64,000 bases of DNA from Ascidiimonas meishanensis (GCF_037782385.1 NZ_JBBEXD010000006.1:186001-250000); one strand, 5' to 3'; shown: positions 17,707 through 27,768, counted from the first letter of the stretch. Notes: generated from the letters alone by a model not told the origin. Numbers and translations: made by a program.

Positions 17707-17711
17707 AAACT

Positions 17712-18866
17712 ATGAAAAGGGTTCTAGTTATACTAATATTCATTTTTATATGGGATGCTTTTAGTCTTTTTGCACAAGAAAAGGAAGAGAAACTCTTCTT
17801 AACAGGATACCTTAAAAATCTTCATGAATTGAGTTTTGTAGATAAACTAGAGCAGTTACAATGGACTACTTTTTTGCACAACAGACTCAATTTTAAATAC
17901 GTTCCTTCAGAAACCTTTACTATGAGATTGGAGTTTAGAAATCGTATTTTTTATGGAGATAATATCAAAAACATTCCTAACTTTTCCAATATAATTTCAC
18001 GAGATAATGGCTGGGTAAATCTTTCTTGGAATCTAATAGACCAGAGCAAGGTAGTATTTAACGCCACCATAGACCGGGCTTTAATAAACTACAATAAGGG
18101 AGATTGGAATATTACCTTGGGAAGACAACGTGTAAATTGGGGAAGAAATTTAGTATGGAATCCAAACGATATTTTTAACACCTATAATTTTCTGGATTTT
18201 GATTACGAAGAGCGTCCGGGAAGCGATGCATTACGAGTACAATACTATACAGGTGATTTTAGCAAAATTGAATTGGCGGCAAAGAAAGGAAGAAATAAAA
18301 ACGATTTTATAGTGGCAACCATGTATGAGTTCAATAAATGGTCTTATGATATTCAGATACTTACAGGTATTTATCATAAAGATTGGGTGCTAGGTGCTGG
18401 CTGGGCTGGAAATTTAAAAAATGCAGGATTTAAAGGAGAGGTATCTTATTTTATACCTTATGAGAATACTACTAGATCTGAAAATGTTTGGAGTACTTCT
18501 TTATCTGTTGATTACGGGTTTAAAAATGGTCTTTATATAAACGGGTCAGTATTATACAATAGCACGGTAAATGATTTTTCAGGAGGAATTGAAAATTTAC
18601 TATTTTCAGATATTACAGCAAAGAACCTTCTGCCATTTGAATATGCCGGATTTATTCAATTATCTAAAGAATTTTCACCTATCTTATTAGCTACGATGAG
18701 TACTATTTATTCACCTACGAACCATTCTGTTATTATAATCCCTTCTTTTAGATATTCTATTGCTAATAACTTGGAACTTGACTTTACTGGACAATCCTTC
18801 TTTGAGTTTAAAGAGTATCAAACCTTAGGGAATAGTTTTTTCACCAGACTGCGCTGGAGTTTTTAA
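17712..18866 (+). CDS. Outer-membrane beta-barrel protein of the transport operon
   Basis: 384 residues with a signal peptide (MKRVLVILIFIFIWDAFSLFA then QEKEEK). The remainder alternates hydrophobic and polar residues, is rich in aromatic strand ends (TFLHNRLNFKYVP, ITLGRQRVNWGRNLVWNPNDIF) and ends in aromatic Phe (FTRLRWSF), typical of outer-membrane barrels. GRQRVNWG resembles strands of proteins found beside LolA-like/MacB-type operons in Bacteroidota and Proteobacteria. It sits 5 bp after the ATPase. Role: probably the outer-membrane partner of the ABC system; cargo unknown. Confidence 0.7.
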   Translation: MKRVLVILIFIFIWDAFSLFAQEKEEKLFLTGYLKNLHELSFVDKLEQLQWTTFLHNRLNFKYVPSETFTMRLEFRNRIFYGDNIKNIPNFSNIISRDNGWVNLSWNLIDQSKVVFNATIDRALINYNKGDWNITLGRQRVNWGRNLVWNPNDIFNTYNFLDFDYEERPGSDALRVQYYTGDFSKIELAAKKGRNKNDFIVATMYEFNKWSYDIQILTGIYHKDWVLGAGWAGNLKNAGFKGEVSYFIPYENTTRSENVWSTSLSVDYGFKNGLYINGSVLYNSTVNDFSGGIENLLFSDITAKNLLPFEYAGFIQLSKEFSPILLATMSTIYSPTNHSVIIIPSFRYSIANNLELDFTGQSFFEFKEYQTLGNSFFTRLRWSF

Positions 18867-18873
18867 AATCTAA

Positions 18874-21381
18874 ATGATGTCTATAGATAATTTTGGAATT
18901 AAGGGATTAACCAAGGAACAAGTCATTAAGGCAAGAGCTACTTTTGGTGCTAACAGGCTTTCTTATAAAAAAGAGAATGGGCTTTTAGAAGCTTTAAAAA
19001 GCTTGGTAAAAGAACCTATGGTTGTTTTACTTTTTGCAGCATCAACTATCTATTTCATGAGTGGAAATATTGGAGATGGAATTTTTCTATCCGTAGCCAT
19101 AGTCTTAGTGGCATCTATTTCTCTATATCAGGATTCCAGAAGCCGCAATGCGCTAGAAAAATTGAAAAGCTTTACCCAGCCTCATTGTAAGGTTATTAGA
19201 AGTGGTATAGTTGAGAAAATAAAAAGTGAGAATTTGGTGGTTGGGGATTATGTTATGGTAGAAGAAGGGACTATTATCTCTGCAGATGCCACTATTGTAC
19301 ATTCCAATGATTTTTCGGTTAATGAGTCTATTCTCACTGGTGAATCTCTTGCAGTATACAAAGATTCTAGAAAATTAGATGCTGTTATTTATAGTGGGAC
19401 AACCGTGGCAAGCGGATTGGCGATAGCTACAGTAACAGCTATTGGAAATGAAACCCAATTGGGTAAAATAGGCAAGAGCCTGGAAAGTATTAAAGAAGAA
19501 AAAACGCCTTTAGAATTACAGATTACTAATTTTGTAAAAAAGATGGTTATAGCTGGAGCAATTATCTTTTTAATTGTTTGGAGTATTAATTTTTCCAAAT
19601 CTTATGAGGTGTTGGATAGCCTACTAAAAGCACTAACCCTAGCTATGAGTATTCTTCCTGAAGAAATACCAGTTGCTTTTACCACTTTTATGGCACTAGG
19701 CGCTTGGAGATTAATGAAAATGGGAATCGTTGTAAAGCAAATGAAAACGGTAGAGACGCTGGGCAGTGCTACTATTATTTGCACCGATAAAACAGGAACA
19801 ATCACAGAAAACAAAATGAGTTTGGCTAAATTATTTGTGTTAGAATCACAAAAAATGATGGACCCCAAAGGTACATTGAATGATGCTGATAAGGAATTGA
19901 TAACCTTGGCAATGTGGGCGAGTGAGCCTATCCCTTTTGACCCTATGGAAAAGGCACTGCATGACGCATATACTCAGCTAGCACAATTTGATGACCGACC
20001 GAACTTTAAAATGATTCATGAATATCCTTTGGGTGGAAAACCTCCCATGATGACCCATATTTTTGAGGACAATTTGGGAAATCGCATTATAGCCGCTAAA
20101 GGAGCTCCAGAAGCATTCATACAAATTTCTAATTTAACAGAAAGTGAAAAACAGGAGATCTCAAAGGCAATAAAAACTCTAGGAGAAAATGGATATCGTT
20201 TGTTAGGTGTTGGCAGTGCTCATTTCACTAACGAAAATTTCCCAACCAAGCAACAAGAATTTGAATTCAAATTTAAAGGAATTGTTGCTTTTTATGATCC
20301 ACCAAAGAAAAATATCAATCAGGTGCTTGAAGATTTTCATTCTGCAGGAATTGAAGTTAAACTTGTCACGGGTGATAATGCAACCACTACTATGGCTATC
20401 GCAAAGCAAGTTGGCTTTAGAGGCTATGAAAAACAGTTATCTGGCAATGAGGTGATGCTATTGCAAGACTCAGAATTAGAGGAAAGAGCATTGGATACTT
20501 TTGTGTTTACACGTATGTTTCCAGAAGCAAAGCTAAAACTGATTAATGCATTAAAAGCAAAAAATGAAATTGTGGCTATGACGGGTGATGGCGTAAACGA
20601 TGGTCCTGCACTTAAAGCCGCACATATAGGAATTGCTATGGGCAAAAAAGGAACAGAAATAGCAAAACAGGCAGCTTCCTTGATTTTAGTAGAGGATGAC
20701 TTGTCCAAGATGGTAGACGCCATTGCAATGGGGAGAAAAATTTACACCAACCTAAAAAAAGCCATCCAATATGTCATATCAATTCACATACCTATCATTC
20801 TAGTAGTATTTATACCATTAGTTCTAGGATGGATTTATCCTAATATTTTTTCGCCTGTTCATGTTATTTTGTTAGAATTAATTATGGGTCCTACCTGTTC
20901 CATTATTTATGAGAATGAGCCAATGGAGAAAAATACCATGATTAAAAACCCCAGACCCTTTACAACTACCTTTTTAAAATGGAGAGAGTTGACCACAAGT
21001 GTTATTCAGGGATTGATGATTACATTAGGCGCATTGATTATTTATCAATATGCGGTACTAAATGGATTTAACGAAGCAATTACTCGTACAATGGTTTTTG
21101 TAGTACTTATAGCTGCCAATATATTTCTCACCTTAGTAAATAGATCTTTTTTTTATGCTATTTATGAAACTTTAAAATATAAGAACAATTTGGTGCCCCT
21201 TATTATTGCCATAACCATAGGCATTTTATGCGTACTTCTTTTTGTAAAACCCTTTACCAAATTCTTTGAATTTGAATCTTTGACCCTGCACCAATTAGCT
21301 ATAAGTATTGCCGCAGGTTTTTTATTTGTAATTTGGTACGAATTGATAAAATGGGGGAGAAGGTTAACTTCTAAGCATTAG
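18874..21381 (+). CDS. P-type cation-transporting ATPase (P2-like)
   Basis: 835 residues, full length. N-terminal cation-ATPase segment (GLTKEQVIKARATFGANRLS), actuator motif LTGES at 154-158, PEEIP at 262-266 in membrane helix 4, phosphorylation motif DKTGT at 305-309, the nucleotide-domain KGAPEA, hinge MTGDGVNDGPALK, then about six C-terminal membrane helices. In helix 6 the sequence reads ELIMGPTCSIIYENEP; relatives with a Ca2+-type site usually have Asp where Gly stands. Ion specificity is therefore uncertain. It begins 7 bp after the barrel gene, so it is probably cotranscribed with the transport operon. ATG 18877 is an equally possible start. Confidence 0.9.
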   Translation: MMSIDNFGIKGLTKEQVIKARATFGANRLSYKKENGLLEALKSLVKEPMVVLLFAASTIYFMSGNIGDGIFLSVAIVLVASISLYQDSRSRNALEKLKSFTQPHCKVIRSGIVEKIKSENLVVGDYVMVEEGTIISADATIVHSNDFSVNESILTGESLAVYKDSRKLDAVIYSGTTVASGLAIATVTAIGNETQLGKIGKSLESIKEEKTPLELQITNFVKKMVIAGAIIFLIVWSINFSKSYEVLDSLLKALTLAMSILPEEIPVAFTTFMALGAWRLMKMGIVVKQMKTVETLGSATIICTDKTGTITENKMSLAKLFVLESQKMMDPKGTLNDADKELITLAMWASEPIPFDPMEKALHDAYTQLAQFDDRPNFKMIHEYPLGGKPPMMTHIFEDNLGNRIIAAKGAPEAFIQISNLTESEKQEISKAIKTLGENGYRLLGVGSAHFTNENFPTKQQEFEFKFKGIVAFYDPPKKNINQVLEDFHSAGIEVKLVTGDNATTTMAIAKQVGFRGYEKQLSGNEVMLLQDSELEERALDTFVFTRMFPEAKLKLINALKAKNEIVAMTGDGVNDGPALKAAHIGIAMGKKGTEIAKQAASLILVEDDLSKMVDAIAMGRKIYTNLKKAIQYVISIHIPIILVVFIPLVLGWIYPNIFSPVHVILLELIMGPTCSIIYENEPMEKNTMIKNPRPFTTTFLKWRELTTSVIQGLMITLGALIIYQYAVLNGFNEAITRTMVFVVLIAANIFLTLVNRSFFYAIYETLKYKNNLVPLIIAITIGILCVLLFVKPFTKFFEFESLTLHQLAISIAAGFLFVIWYELIKWGRRLTSKH

Positions 21382-21539
21382 AATTTTATGGGCTTCTTTT
21401 TTTAGAAAATAAGAGCCATACTTTAAGCTTAGAGATAACATCATTTTTGTAAATCAATATAACTCCTATAGATGCTTTTGTCCAAAAAGATTTATTTAGA
21501 AAAAGTATGAAGACACTAAGTTGCTAAGAATACGATTAG

Positions 21540-22457
21540 TTATCTACTTTTATTTATTAAAGTGTTCTTATTTTTTTTCGTAGAAAACCAATAGCTAATA
21601 CCTACCGACCAATAGAATACACTTTCTAATTTCTCTTTAATTATAAGGTCTTCAGTAGTAATTGTCGCACTACTTTGAGGAAATGCCAAGGTTGGACTAA
21701 AAGAAAAAATAAAGGATTCATGATAATATTGAAAAGGCATACCCAATTCAATGTTTAGTAAATTGAATTCTGTAGCTTCATTAATTTCTATGGTGTTAGA
21801 AATTGTTTGGTTTTGACCTCCAGATCCTTTGCCTTTTCTATTTCCAAGGCGGCTGGTTTTGTAATAAGCTTCATAAAAATTTTGGGTTCCTGCACCCAAA
21901 GAAAAAGAAGGCTTAATCAAAAAACGCTGTTTATCTAAATATAAAATTTTACTTAACACTAATTCACCAAAAATATCTGCTCTACTACTCGTGTTAAAAA
22001 AACTGTTTACGGAAAGAGAAATTTCTACTGTTTTCAAATCATAACTTATCAGTCCACTTAGGTTAGCGGTCATTTCAGATTGTACGTTGTAACTATCTTC
22101 ATTGAAGAAATAGCCTGTTACTGAAATTCCACCGCTCCATTTTTTAGAATCAAAAAGATATCCAGTACTTAATAAAAAAAGATCTATACGTTGTTCGGAG
22201 GAAGCAGTAAGATAGGATGCAGAGATATCTGCAAAAAAACCGGAAGCATCATAATATCCTATGGAAGGAAAGATATAGGGCGCTGCAATTGAATCGCGTC
22301 TCCCCATAAAGATTGCATCGTTCATATAACTTAAATCCGCTAGTATGTAGGAATCTTGTTTTGAAGAAATCTCTTTGATAGAGTTTTTATTATTCTGAGC
22401 AGTTACTTCCATAAAGAAAAGGACAATGACTACTGTAAGGCGTAGAATAGTTTTCAT
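21540..22457 (-). CDS. Outer-membrane beta-barrel-like protein, function unknown
   Basis: 305 residues with a signal peptide (first ~20 residues, ending TAQ). The mature part consists of short amphipathic beta strands with Tyr/Phe/Trp ends and a last segment VFYWSVGISYWFSTKK, suggesting a barrel. Convergent with the P-type ATPase gene, 158 bp between them; an imperfect hairpin at 21387-21420 could end transcription there. A 71-bp gap separates it from the upstream same-strand gene, so the two may be cotranscribed. Confidence 0.6.
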   Translation of the reverse strand: MKTILRLTVVIVLFFMEVTAQNNKNSIKEISSKQDSYILADLSYMNDAIFMGRRDSIAAPYIFPSIGYYDASGFFADISASYLTASSEQRIDLFLLSTGYLFDSKKWSGGISVTGYFFNEDSYNVQSEMTANLSGLISYDLKTVEISLSVNSFFNTSSRADIFGELVLSKILYLDKQRFLIKPSFSLGAGTQNFYEAYYKTSRLGNRKGKGSGGQNQTISNTIEINEATEFNLLNIELGMPFQYYHESFIFSFSPTLAFPQSSATITTEDLIIKEKLESVFYWSVGISYWFSTKKNKNTLINKSR

Positions 22458-22528
22458 TTTAGAATACGGTTATATGAAATTCACAAAGAGCTTTACTCAG
22501 TAAAAGCAAAGCTCTTTAGACCTCTATA

Positions 22529-23182
22529 TTATCTTAAACCTACTTTTTTCTTTTTTTGAACTTTCGGTTTTGATTGCATTTTGTTCTTCATCATACTTTT
22601 CTTCAACATCGTTTTTCGATGTTGATAGGTGTTCTTGAACATTTCACCACCCATATTGAGACATTCTCCTTCTAAAAGGCGCAGCTGTTTACGATCTCGA
22701 GTTTGATAACTTCCATCTGGATTTACAGCTGCACCATCCCCTAAATCAAGTTTTTGTTGTAATCTGTTCTGAGATTGGTTTCTAATTTGAATAACTTCGC
22801 CATCAACAAGCATATAATGCAACCTGTTTTGGTTTCTTTCTTGAATCTGTGATTGATTCAGCCCTTTGTTCTCTTGCTTAACCTTGTAACGATACTGGTA
22901 TTCATTTCTATATTTAATACCATCTGCGTCCAAGCATTCTCCGTCTTTTAATCTTAACCTGTCTCGATCTTTAGTTTGATAGGTGCCATCTATATTCAAT
23001 ATAGAACCATCGTTTAAGGTTATTTTGTCTTTCAATTTAATTTGCTCACGGTCTCTAATTTGTAATACATCACCATCAACTAACATAAGTCTAACTTGCT
23101 CACGATCCTGATCGCGATTCTGGGCGGTAATAGCTGTTAATCCTAAGACAACAAGAGCTATTAATAGGATTGATTTTTTCAT
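22529..23182 (-). CDS. DUF6799-like repeat protein, exported
   Basis: 217 residues with a cleavable signal (IALVVLGLTAITAQ). Two copies of a ~65-residue module follow (about 30-95 and 105-180), each with MLVDGxVxQIR, a KLxLxDG turn, DGxYQTxDRxxLRLxxGECL and a closing Gly: the pattern of DUF6799 proteins of Bacteroidota. The C-terminal ~40 residues are strongly basic (KKSMMKNKMQSKPKVQKKKK), unusual for a periplasmic protein. Function unknown. Confidence 0.7.
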   Translation of the reverse strand: MKKSILLIALVVLGLTAITAQNRDQDREQVRLMLVDGDVLQIRDREQIKLKDKITLNDGSILNIDGTYQTKDRDRLRLKDGECLDADGIKYRNEYQYRYKVKQENKGLNQSQIQERNQNRLHYMLVDGEVIQIRNQSQNRLQQKLDLGDGAAVNPDGSYQTRDRKQLRLLEGECLNMGGEMFKNTYQHRKTMLKKSMMKNKMQSKPKVQKKKKVGLR

Positions 23183-23462
23183 CTTTTTTTATTTTAATTA
23201 GTAATGCTAATGTATAATCCTAAGGAAGTAAATCAAATGATATGGATCATAGTTCTAAAAAATTTATAGTTTCGAGAGGCTATAAACTATATGAAGCTCT
23301 TTTTAGATTGTGAACTATAAAAAAGATAATAATATGGAAAATAGAGAGCCTATTAGGCTCTAAATATGATTCAATTAAGGGATAGCGCGTTGCACAAAAA
23401 AAGCTTTTTCATAAAACAGTATAATTTAATACTGGATCTTTTTTATTCCCTATAATTTTAAA

Positions 23463-23855
23463 TTAATTTCTTCTTCTTTTTGTTCTAGATGTTCTGCTAG
23501 ATCTAGGACTGTTTGAATAATTTTCCCTGTGGTAGTTCTTTATACTATCACCCCTATAACCTTTAATACGCACAAATTTGCTTCTATTGAAATTAATGTT
23601 TCTATATCTTTGAGGAAGCACATCCACATAAAACCAAACGTTATTTTCTAGATACAGATATTTTCTTAGTGAGAGATCATAGTAAATAACATACTCCGGA
23701 AAATAGACATAACGTACGGATTCAATTCTATTTGGATAAAACCAGGGTGGTGGGGGAGTATTCGGATTTGGAGATATAATTAGAGGTCCACAACTCTCAA
23801 GGGTAAATGTGCTGATTATTACAAGTAATATGATGAAATATTTTCTGTTTTTCAT
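23463..23855 (-). CDS. Small lipoprotein, function unknown
   Basis: 130 residues. A hydrophobic N-terminus ends in a lipobox (LESC, Cys22), then a Pro-rich linker PNPNTPPPPWFYP, a central segment rich in Tyr and Arg (RYVYFPEYVIYYDLSLRKYLYLENNVWFYVD) of the YXFP/DUF-type seen in small Bacteroidota lipoproteins, and a basic Ser/Arg C-terminus. Expected at the inner face of the outer membrane. Own promoter likely, as 280 bp separate it from the DUF6799-like gene. Confidence 0.55.
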   Translation of the reverse strand: MKNRKYFIILLVIISTFTLESCGPLIISPNPNTPPPPWFYPNRIESVRYVYFPEYVIYYDLSLRKYLYLENNVWFYVDVLPQRYRNINFNRSKFVRIKGYRGDSIKNYHRENYSNSPRSSRTSRTKRRRN

Positions 23856-24247
23856 AACCTAAATATTTATAGTATCAAAGAAACGAAAGTAACAAAGAAT
23901 TAGAAATGACCTAGGTCACTTTTGGTCACACTATTCGTACTATTTTCTAATCCTACTTCTTAGTGGTAAATGAAGCTTATAAAAAAGAAACAGGTTATTT
24001 TAATATCCAAAATATTAATTTCTTTACAGTAGTATGCCTTCAAAAAAGCAAAAGATCTCAAAAACTATGTAAAGATTATAGACGTATAAATTATATAGTG
24101 ATTGGCCGTATAAAAAATAGGATTTCATAGGCTCCGTGGATCTTCATATTCTAAACCTCAAATAGTACTATCAGGAGTAAAAATTTTAATCATACCATTA
24201 GTAGCTTAAAAAGTGTTCTTTTATTTAGAGCAAGTAGGTAGGCACAG
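23856..24247. other. 392-bp intergenic region, no gene seen
   Basis: AT-rich, stops in all frames, no strong terminator or repeat. It should hold the promoter of the small lipoprotein gene transcribed leftwards. Confidence 0.5.
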
Positions 24248-26086
24248 TCAAAAAGGCCATATAAGGGGTACCAAAAACAGGGTAGCTATTAAAAACAGTA
24301 GCAATAATGGGCTGCCTACTTTCACATAATCTATAAACTTATAATTACCAGCCGTCATTACCATAGCATTAGTAGTGGTGCCCACCGGAGTTAAAAACGC
24401 AGTAGAAGCACTAATGGCTACAACAATCATAAACGGTTCTGGTGAAATATGTAAAGAACTGGCTGCCAGTATGGCAATAGGTGCCATTAAAACTGCGGTA
24501 GCCGAGTTATTAATCGCCTGGCTAAATCCGGAAGTCAGCAGAAAAACCCCTGCCAGTAAGGCGATAGGATGAATACTTCCCAAACCGCTTACCAAACCAT
24601 TTGCCGCCATGGTAGCAATCCCCGTTTTTTGCAGGGCAATCCCCATGGGTATCATGGCTGCAATCATTATAACGCTTGTCCAGCTTATACTTTTATAGGC
24701 CTTTGCCACGGGTACACATCTCGTAATAATCACAATACCGGCACAGATCATGGCCGCCATAGCACCGGGCAGTATTTTAAATACCAAAAGAACAATCATA
24801 AGCAACAAACTACCCAAGGCAATGTAAGATTTATAGGTAAGTTGGGTTAAACTTTTCATCATACTTTCCGGGCTTCCAGAAATCACTAGATTTTTATAGG
24901 TGTTTTTTAAGGCTTCTATTTTTTCCCAGGTACCTCTTATAATAAAGGCATCTCCTGCTTTTACCGCTACATTTTTATCTTTTAAAGGCTTATTATTTCT
25001 AGAAGCTGATAACAATTGAATGCCATCTTGTTTAATGTACGACCCCATAGGAATTTCCTGCCCCAGAAAAATAGATTTTGGAGTCACCATCATTTCTGCC
25101 ATACCCACTTCCTGATTGAGAAGCTCGTCTATTAAGTGGTCTTGTTCATTTTTAAAAGGTATAATTCCCAAACTAAACTTTAATATAAACTTATCAATGG
25201 CCACCGTATCACCTTTTACGGTTATAATATCATGATATCTTAATTCGGTATCATTACTAGGAAATTCTACATAAGGTTTCACCCCTTGTAAAGGTTTTGG
25301 AAAGCGTCTTTTTAAACGAATAATAGAAATGTTATGGTGCTCTTCAAAGTTCCACTGGCCAATAAGTGTATTAATTAAAGGAGACATGGAACGAATTCTT
25401 AGTCGGTATAAATTAGCTCCAATACTATATTTCTCTATCCATTCGTGCATTTCAGAATCTAAATCCAGCGGTTTATCTTCCCCTTTATTAGAAGGTAATA
25501 GTCTATAGCCCACATACCTAAAATAGAGCAATGAAATTAAAAGTAGCGGCAGCCCGATAAGCGCAAATTCAAAAAATGAAAACGACTCAAACCCATTTTC
25601 TTGCAACGCATTACTGGCAATAATATTAGGGGGTGTACCAGTAAGGGTTAATAAACCACCTGTATTAGAACCAAAAGCCACCGGCATTAGCAATTTAGAA
25701 GGTAAGGTGCCTATGCTGTAGGCAGACGTTACAATAACCGGCAGCAAGGTAGCTACCGTACCGGTATTACTCACAAAGCCAGATAAGGTGCCAGACCCAA
25801 GAGTAACTAGCAGTAGCAATTTGGAAATACTTTTTCCTGCCCATTGTACAAATCGTTGCCCCGCCAGCGCAGTCCACCCTGTTAAAGACAACCCTTCACC
25901 AATAATAAATAAAGAAGCAATCATAATAACTGTGGGATTGCTAAAACCACTTAAGGTCTCCTTCAAATCAATAATACCCAATACATAAAGGCTTAACATA
26001 GAGAGAAGGGCTACCACATCTGGAGAAAATTTACCCCAAACAAATAGAATGATAGTTACAGTTAAAATAACAAGAGTTACGGTCAT
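24248..26086 (-). CDS. SLC13/DASS-family anion transporter with RCK_C regulatory domains
   Basis: 612 residues. About five N-terminal membrane segments (including SNTGTVATLLPVIV and FGSNTGGLLTLTGTPPNIIASNAL, the first SNT-type signature of Na+/anion symporters), a soluble insert at ~210-400 with two TrkA-C (RCK_C)-like halves, then a second membrane half with SQAINNSATAVLMAPIAI and LTPVGTTTNAMV, the second SNT-type signature. The architecture matches SLC13 permeases for sulfate or dicarboxylates. Divergent from the next gene, with a 445-bp region between. Substrate cannot be read from sequence. Confidence 0.9.
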   Translation of the reverse strand: MTVTLVILTVTIILFVWGKFSPDVVALLSMLSLYVLGIIDLKETLSGFSNPTVIMIASLFIIGEGLSLTGWTALAGQRFVQWAGKSISKLLLLVTLGSGTLSGFVSNTGTVATLLPVIVTSAYSIGTLPSKLLMPVAFGSNTGGLLTLTGTPPNIIASNALQENGFESFSFFEFALIGLPLLLISLLYFRYVGYRLLPSNKGEDKPLDLDSEMHEWIEKYSIGANLYRLRIRSMSPLINTLIGQWNFEEHHNISIIRLKRRFPKPLQGVKPYVEFPSNDTELRYHDIITVKGDTVAIDKFILKFSLGIIPFKNEQDHLIDELLNQEVGMAEMMVTPKSIFLGQEIPMGSYIKQDGIQLLSASRNNKPLKDKNVAVKAGDAFIIRGTWEKIEALKNTYKNLVISGSPESMMKSLTQLTYKSYIALGSLLLMIVLLVFKILPGAMAAMICAGIVIITRCVPVAKAYKSISWTSVIMIAAMIPMGIALQKTGIATMAANGLVSGLGSIHPIALLAGVFLLTSGFSQAINNSATAVLMAPIAILAASSLHISPEPFMIVVAISASTAFLTPVGTTTNAMVMTAGNYKFIDYVKVGSPLLLLFLIATLFLVPLIWPF

Positions 26087-26531
26087 GTAATTTTATTTTT
26101 TTGAATGCAAAAATCTGTATCCTAGCAGAAATCATTCATTTAAGTCTAATATCTTACTATGGCTGTCAAAAATAGCGCTTATACTTAACTTTCTTACCGT
26201 AATTAAAACATGAATACAGTAGCATGCGGTTAAAAATAATGATCGTATTTGTTTTGTAACATAATCTTTAAGTGCAAAAACACTAAATTTTTTTTGGTAT
26301 CTGGAGCAATAGTTTCACAGTAAAAACATCATATGTATACGGTATAAAGGATGCGTTTGATTTATGGTGTAAGCCCTGTGTATTTTAATCAGCTAGCTTT
26401 ACACTTATAGATCTTTCTGTTTATTTAAGAAAAAACACAATATAAAGTAAGTTAAAACGTTCAAAATTAATACTCAGAAGTTAGTTTTTTGCTAACCATT
26501 AATTTTTACAAACTAAAACTAAATTTTATTT
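26087..26531. other. 445-bp divergent intergenic region, no gene seen
   Basis: Lies between two divergent genes and must carry both promoters. AT-rich with no clear hairpin, repeat or gene remnant. No convincing TTTG/TAnnTTTG pair found. Confidence 0.5.
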
Positions 26532-26993
26532 ATGAAAACCAACATTTTCGCAGTACTCATCTTATTCAGCATTTCTTTTATTTCCTGTCAGTTAGAAGAT
26601 AGTGTAGACACTATTGAACAAGAGCAGGTGATTGAAACCAATGATGTTTCAGATAAAGACAATACTGATGCTACTTCAAGAATTCAATGCTTTGGGCAAC
26701 CTACATGCTCTGCTGGCGTAAGTTTAGGAGTTACCACTTCTTCAGAAAAAGATACTTTTTTAATTATGTACGAAACACCTGATGGGCAACCCAGATTTCA
26801 ATATGTTACAAAAGGAAGTTATCTAAATAGGGAAGTAAAGTATTACAAACATCCATCGTATCCAGGATACTTTTTTAAATTATGGTTTAAGAATAAATAT
26901 GTTCCTGAGCCGGGTATGCAATATGAAGAAGTATACGATGGTGACCCTATCAGTACGAAAACTTACCATATGAATTGGAGTTACCAATACTAA
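26532..26993 (+). CDS. Small lipoprotein, function unknown
   Basis: 153 residues. Signal peptide ends in a lipobox FISC (Cys19), followed by an acidic linker (residues ~22-50) and a compact C-terminal domain with Cys54/Cys60 (QCFGQPTCSAG) that could form a disulfide. Family not recognised. Single-gene unit: preceded by a 445-bp spacer and followed 30 bp later by a strong terminator. Confidence 0.65.
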   Translation: MKTNIFAVLILFSISFISCQLEDSVDTIEQEQVIETNDVSDKDNTDATSRIQCFGQPTCSAGVSLGVTTSSEKDTFLIMYETPDGQPRFQYVTKGSYLNREVKYYKHPSYPGYFFKLWFKNKYVPEPGMQYEEVYDGDPISTKTYHMNWSYQY

Positions 26994-27025
26994 GGGTATA
27001 TTTTATTTAATTAAAAAAAATGACG

Positions 27026-27063
27026 AAATGCCTGAAAACGAACGTTTCAAGGCATTTTTTTTA
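27026..27063 (+). terminator. Rho-independent terminator after the small lipoprotein gene
   Basis: An AAATGCC arm pairs with GGCATTT, extended inside by near-complementary GAAAACG and CGTTTC around a short loop, and is followed by a run of eight or more T. Clear intrinsic terminator geometry in the + direction. Confidence 0.85.
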
Positions 27064-27227
27064 TGCATTGAATTTTAGAGTTCAACAAGAGCTAATAGTT
27101 AAAACAGTAAACGTATTCTAGACTAATTGCATTACCAATGACCAAGTTGGAATCATTGATTATATGATTACCAAAGGCAATACCAATAACAGAAAGCCTT
27201 TGCGTTTTCAAGCCTTCATCAAAAAAC

Positions 27228-27539
27228 TTTTGGCAAACTTTTTGGTTGTTTATGGCGGTGATTTATGATGGCTTGTTTTTAATGTCTCTTAATACATTTC
27301 AATCCTATCCATTAGATTCTTTTTCAATAGGAGCCACCATGTTCAACCCTATAGATTTATCACGAATCCTTATTTTATTGAAATTAGATATTTCAGCTTT
27401 GTTAGGCTATACAGGTGCGGTATTTCAAAAGTTCTTTGGAACCGGTTTTGGATTGTTCATTTCCATTATGGCACTCTCCCTATGGGTGCTTTTACCCGTA
27501 CTTAACATATATAGAAAGAGCAGAAAAAAAGATTTTTAA
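27228..27539 (+). pseudogene. C-terminal fragment of a NosY-like ABC-2 permease
   Basis: The frame reads VIYDGLFLMSLNTF, then MFNPIDLSRILILLKLDISALLGYTGAVFQKFFG and a final membrane segment, which is how NosY-type permeases (copper-site assembly of nitrous oxide reductase) end. Only the last two or three membrane helices (~100 residues of an expected ~260) are present, the only start is a TTG at 27246, and sequence upstream of ~27225 no longer resembles the family. No other nos genes are nearby. Most likely a decayed remnant of a lost locus; a functional short protein is unlikely. Confidence 0.65.
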
Positions 27540-27768
27540 AGCGCTAATTTAGCTTCATAGTTTTTCCAAGATGTAGGTATGTTTTTATTTTGTTAACGGT
27601 TAACATTTTTTAATTCAGTTGCAAAAAATGGTTGTTTAAGAAAACACTGTAAGGAGCAATCTTTAAAATCTAACATGCCTAACTTTTTGGTATACAATAC
27701 AATATCTTTGCTTGTATTTTGACATTTTTAGACAACTATAGGAATCAAAAAATCCATATTTTTAGTTC

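Noticed and set aside
27064..27225. Possible minus-strand gene remnant next to the NosY fragment
   Set aside because: A ~40-residue frame is open on the reverse strand but resembles no family I know and has no start; too short to call.
27246..27539. Intact small membrane protein
   Set aside because: Clear match to the tail end of a longer permease family, TTG start inside a membrane helix; better explained as a remnant.
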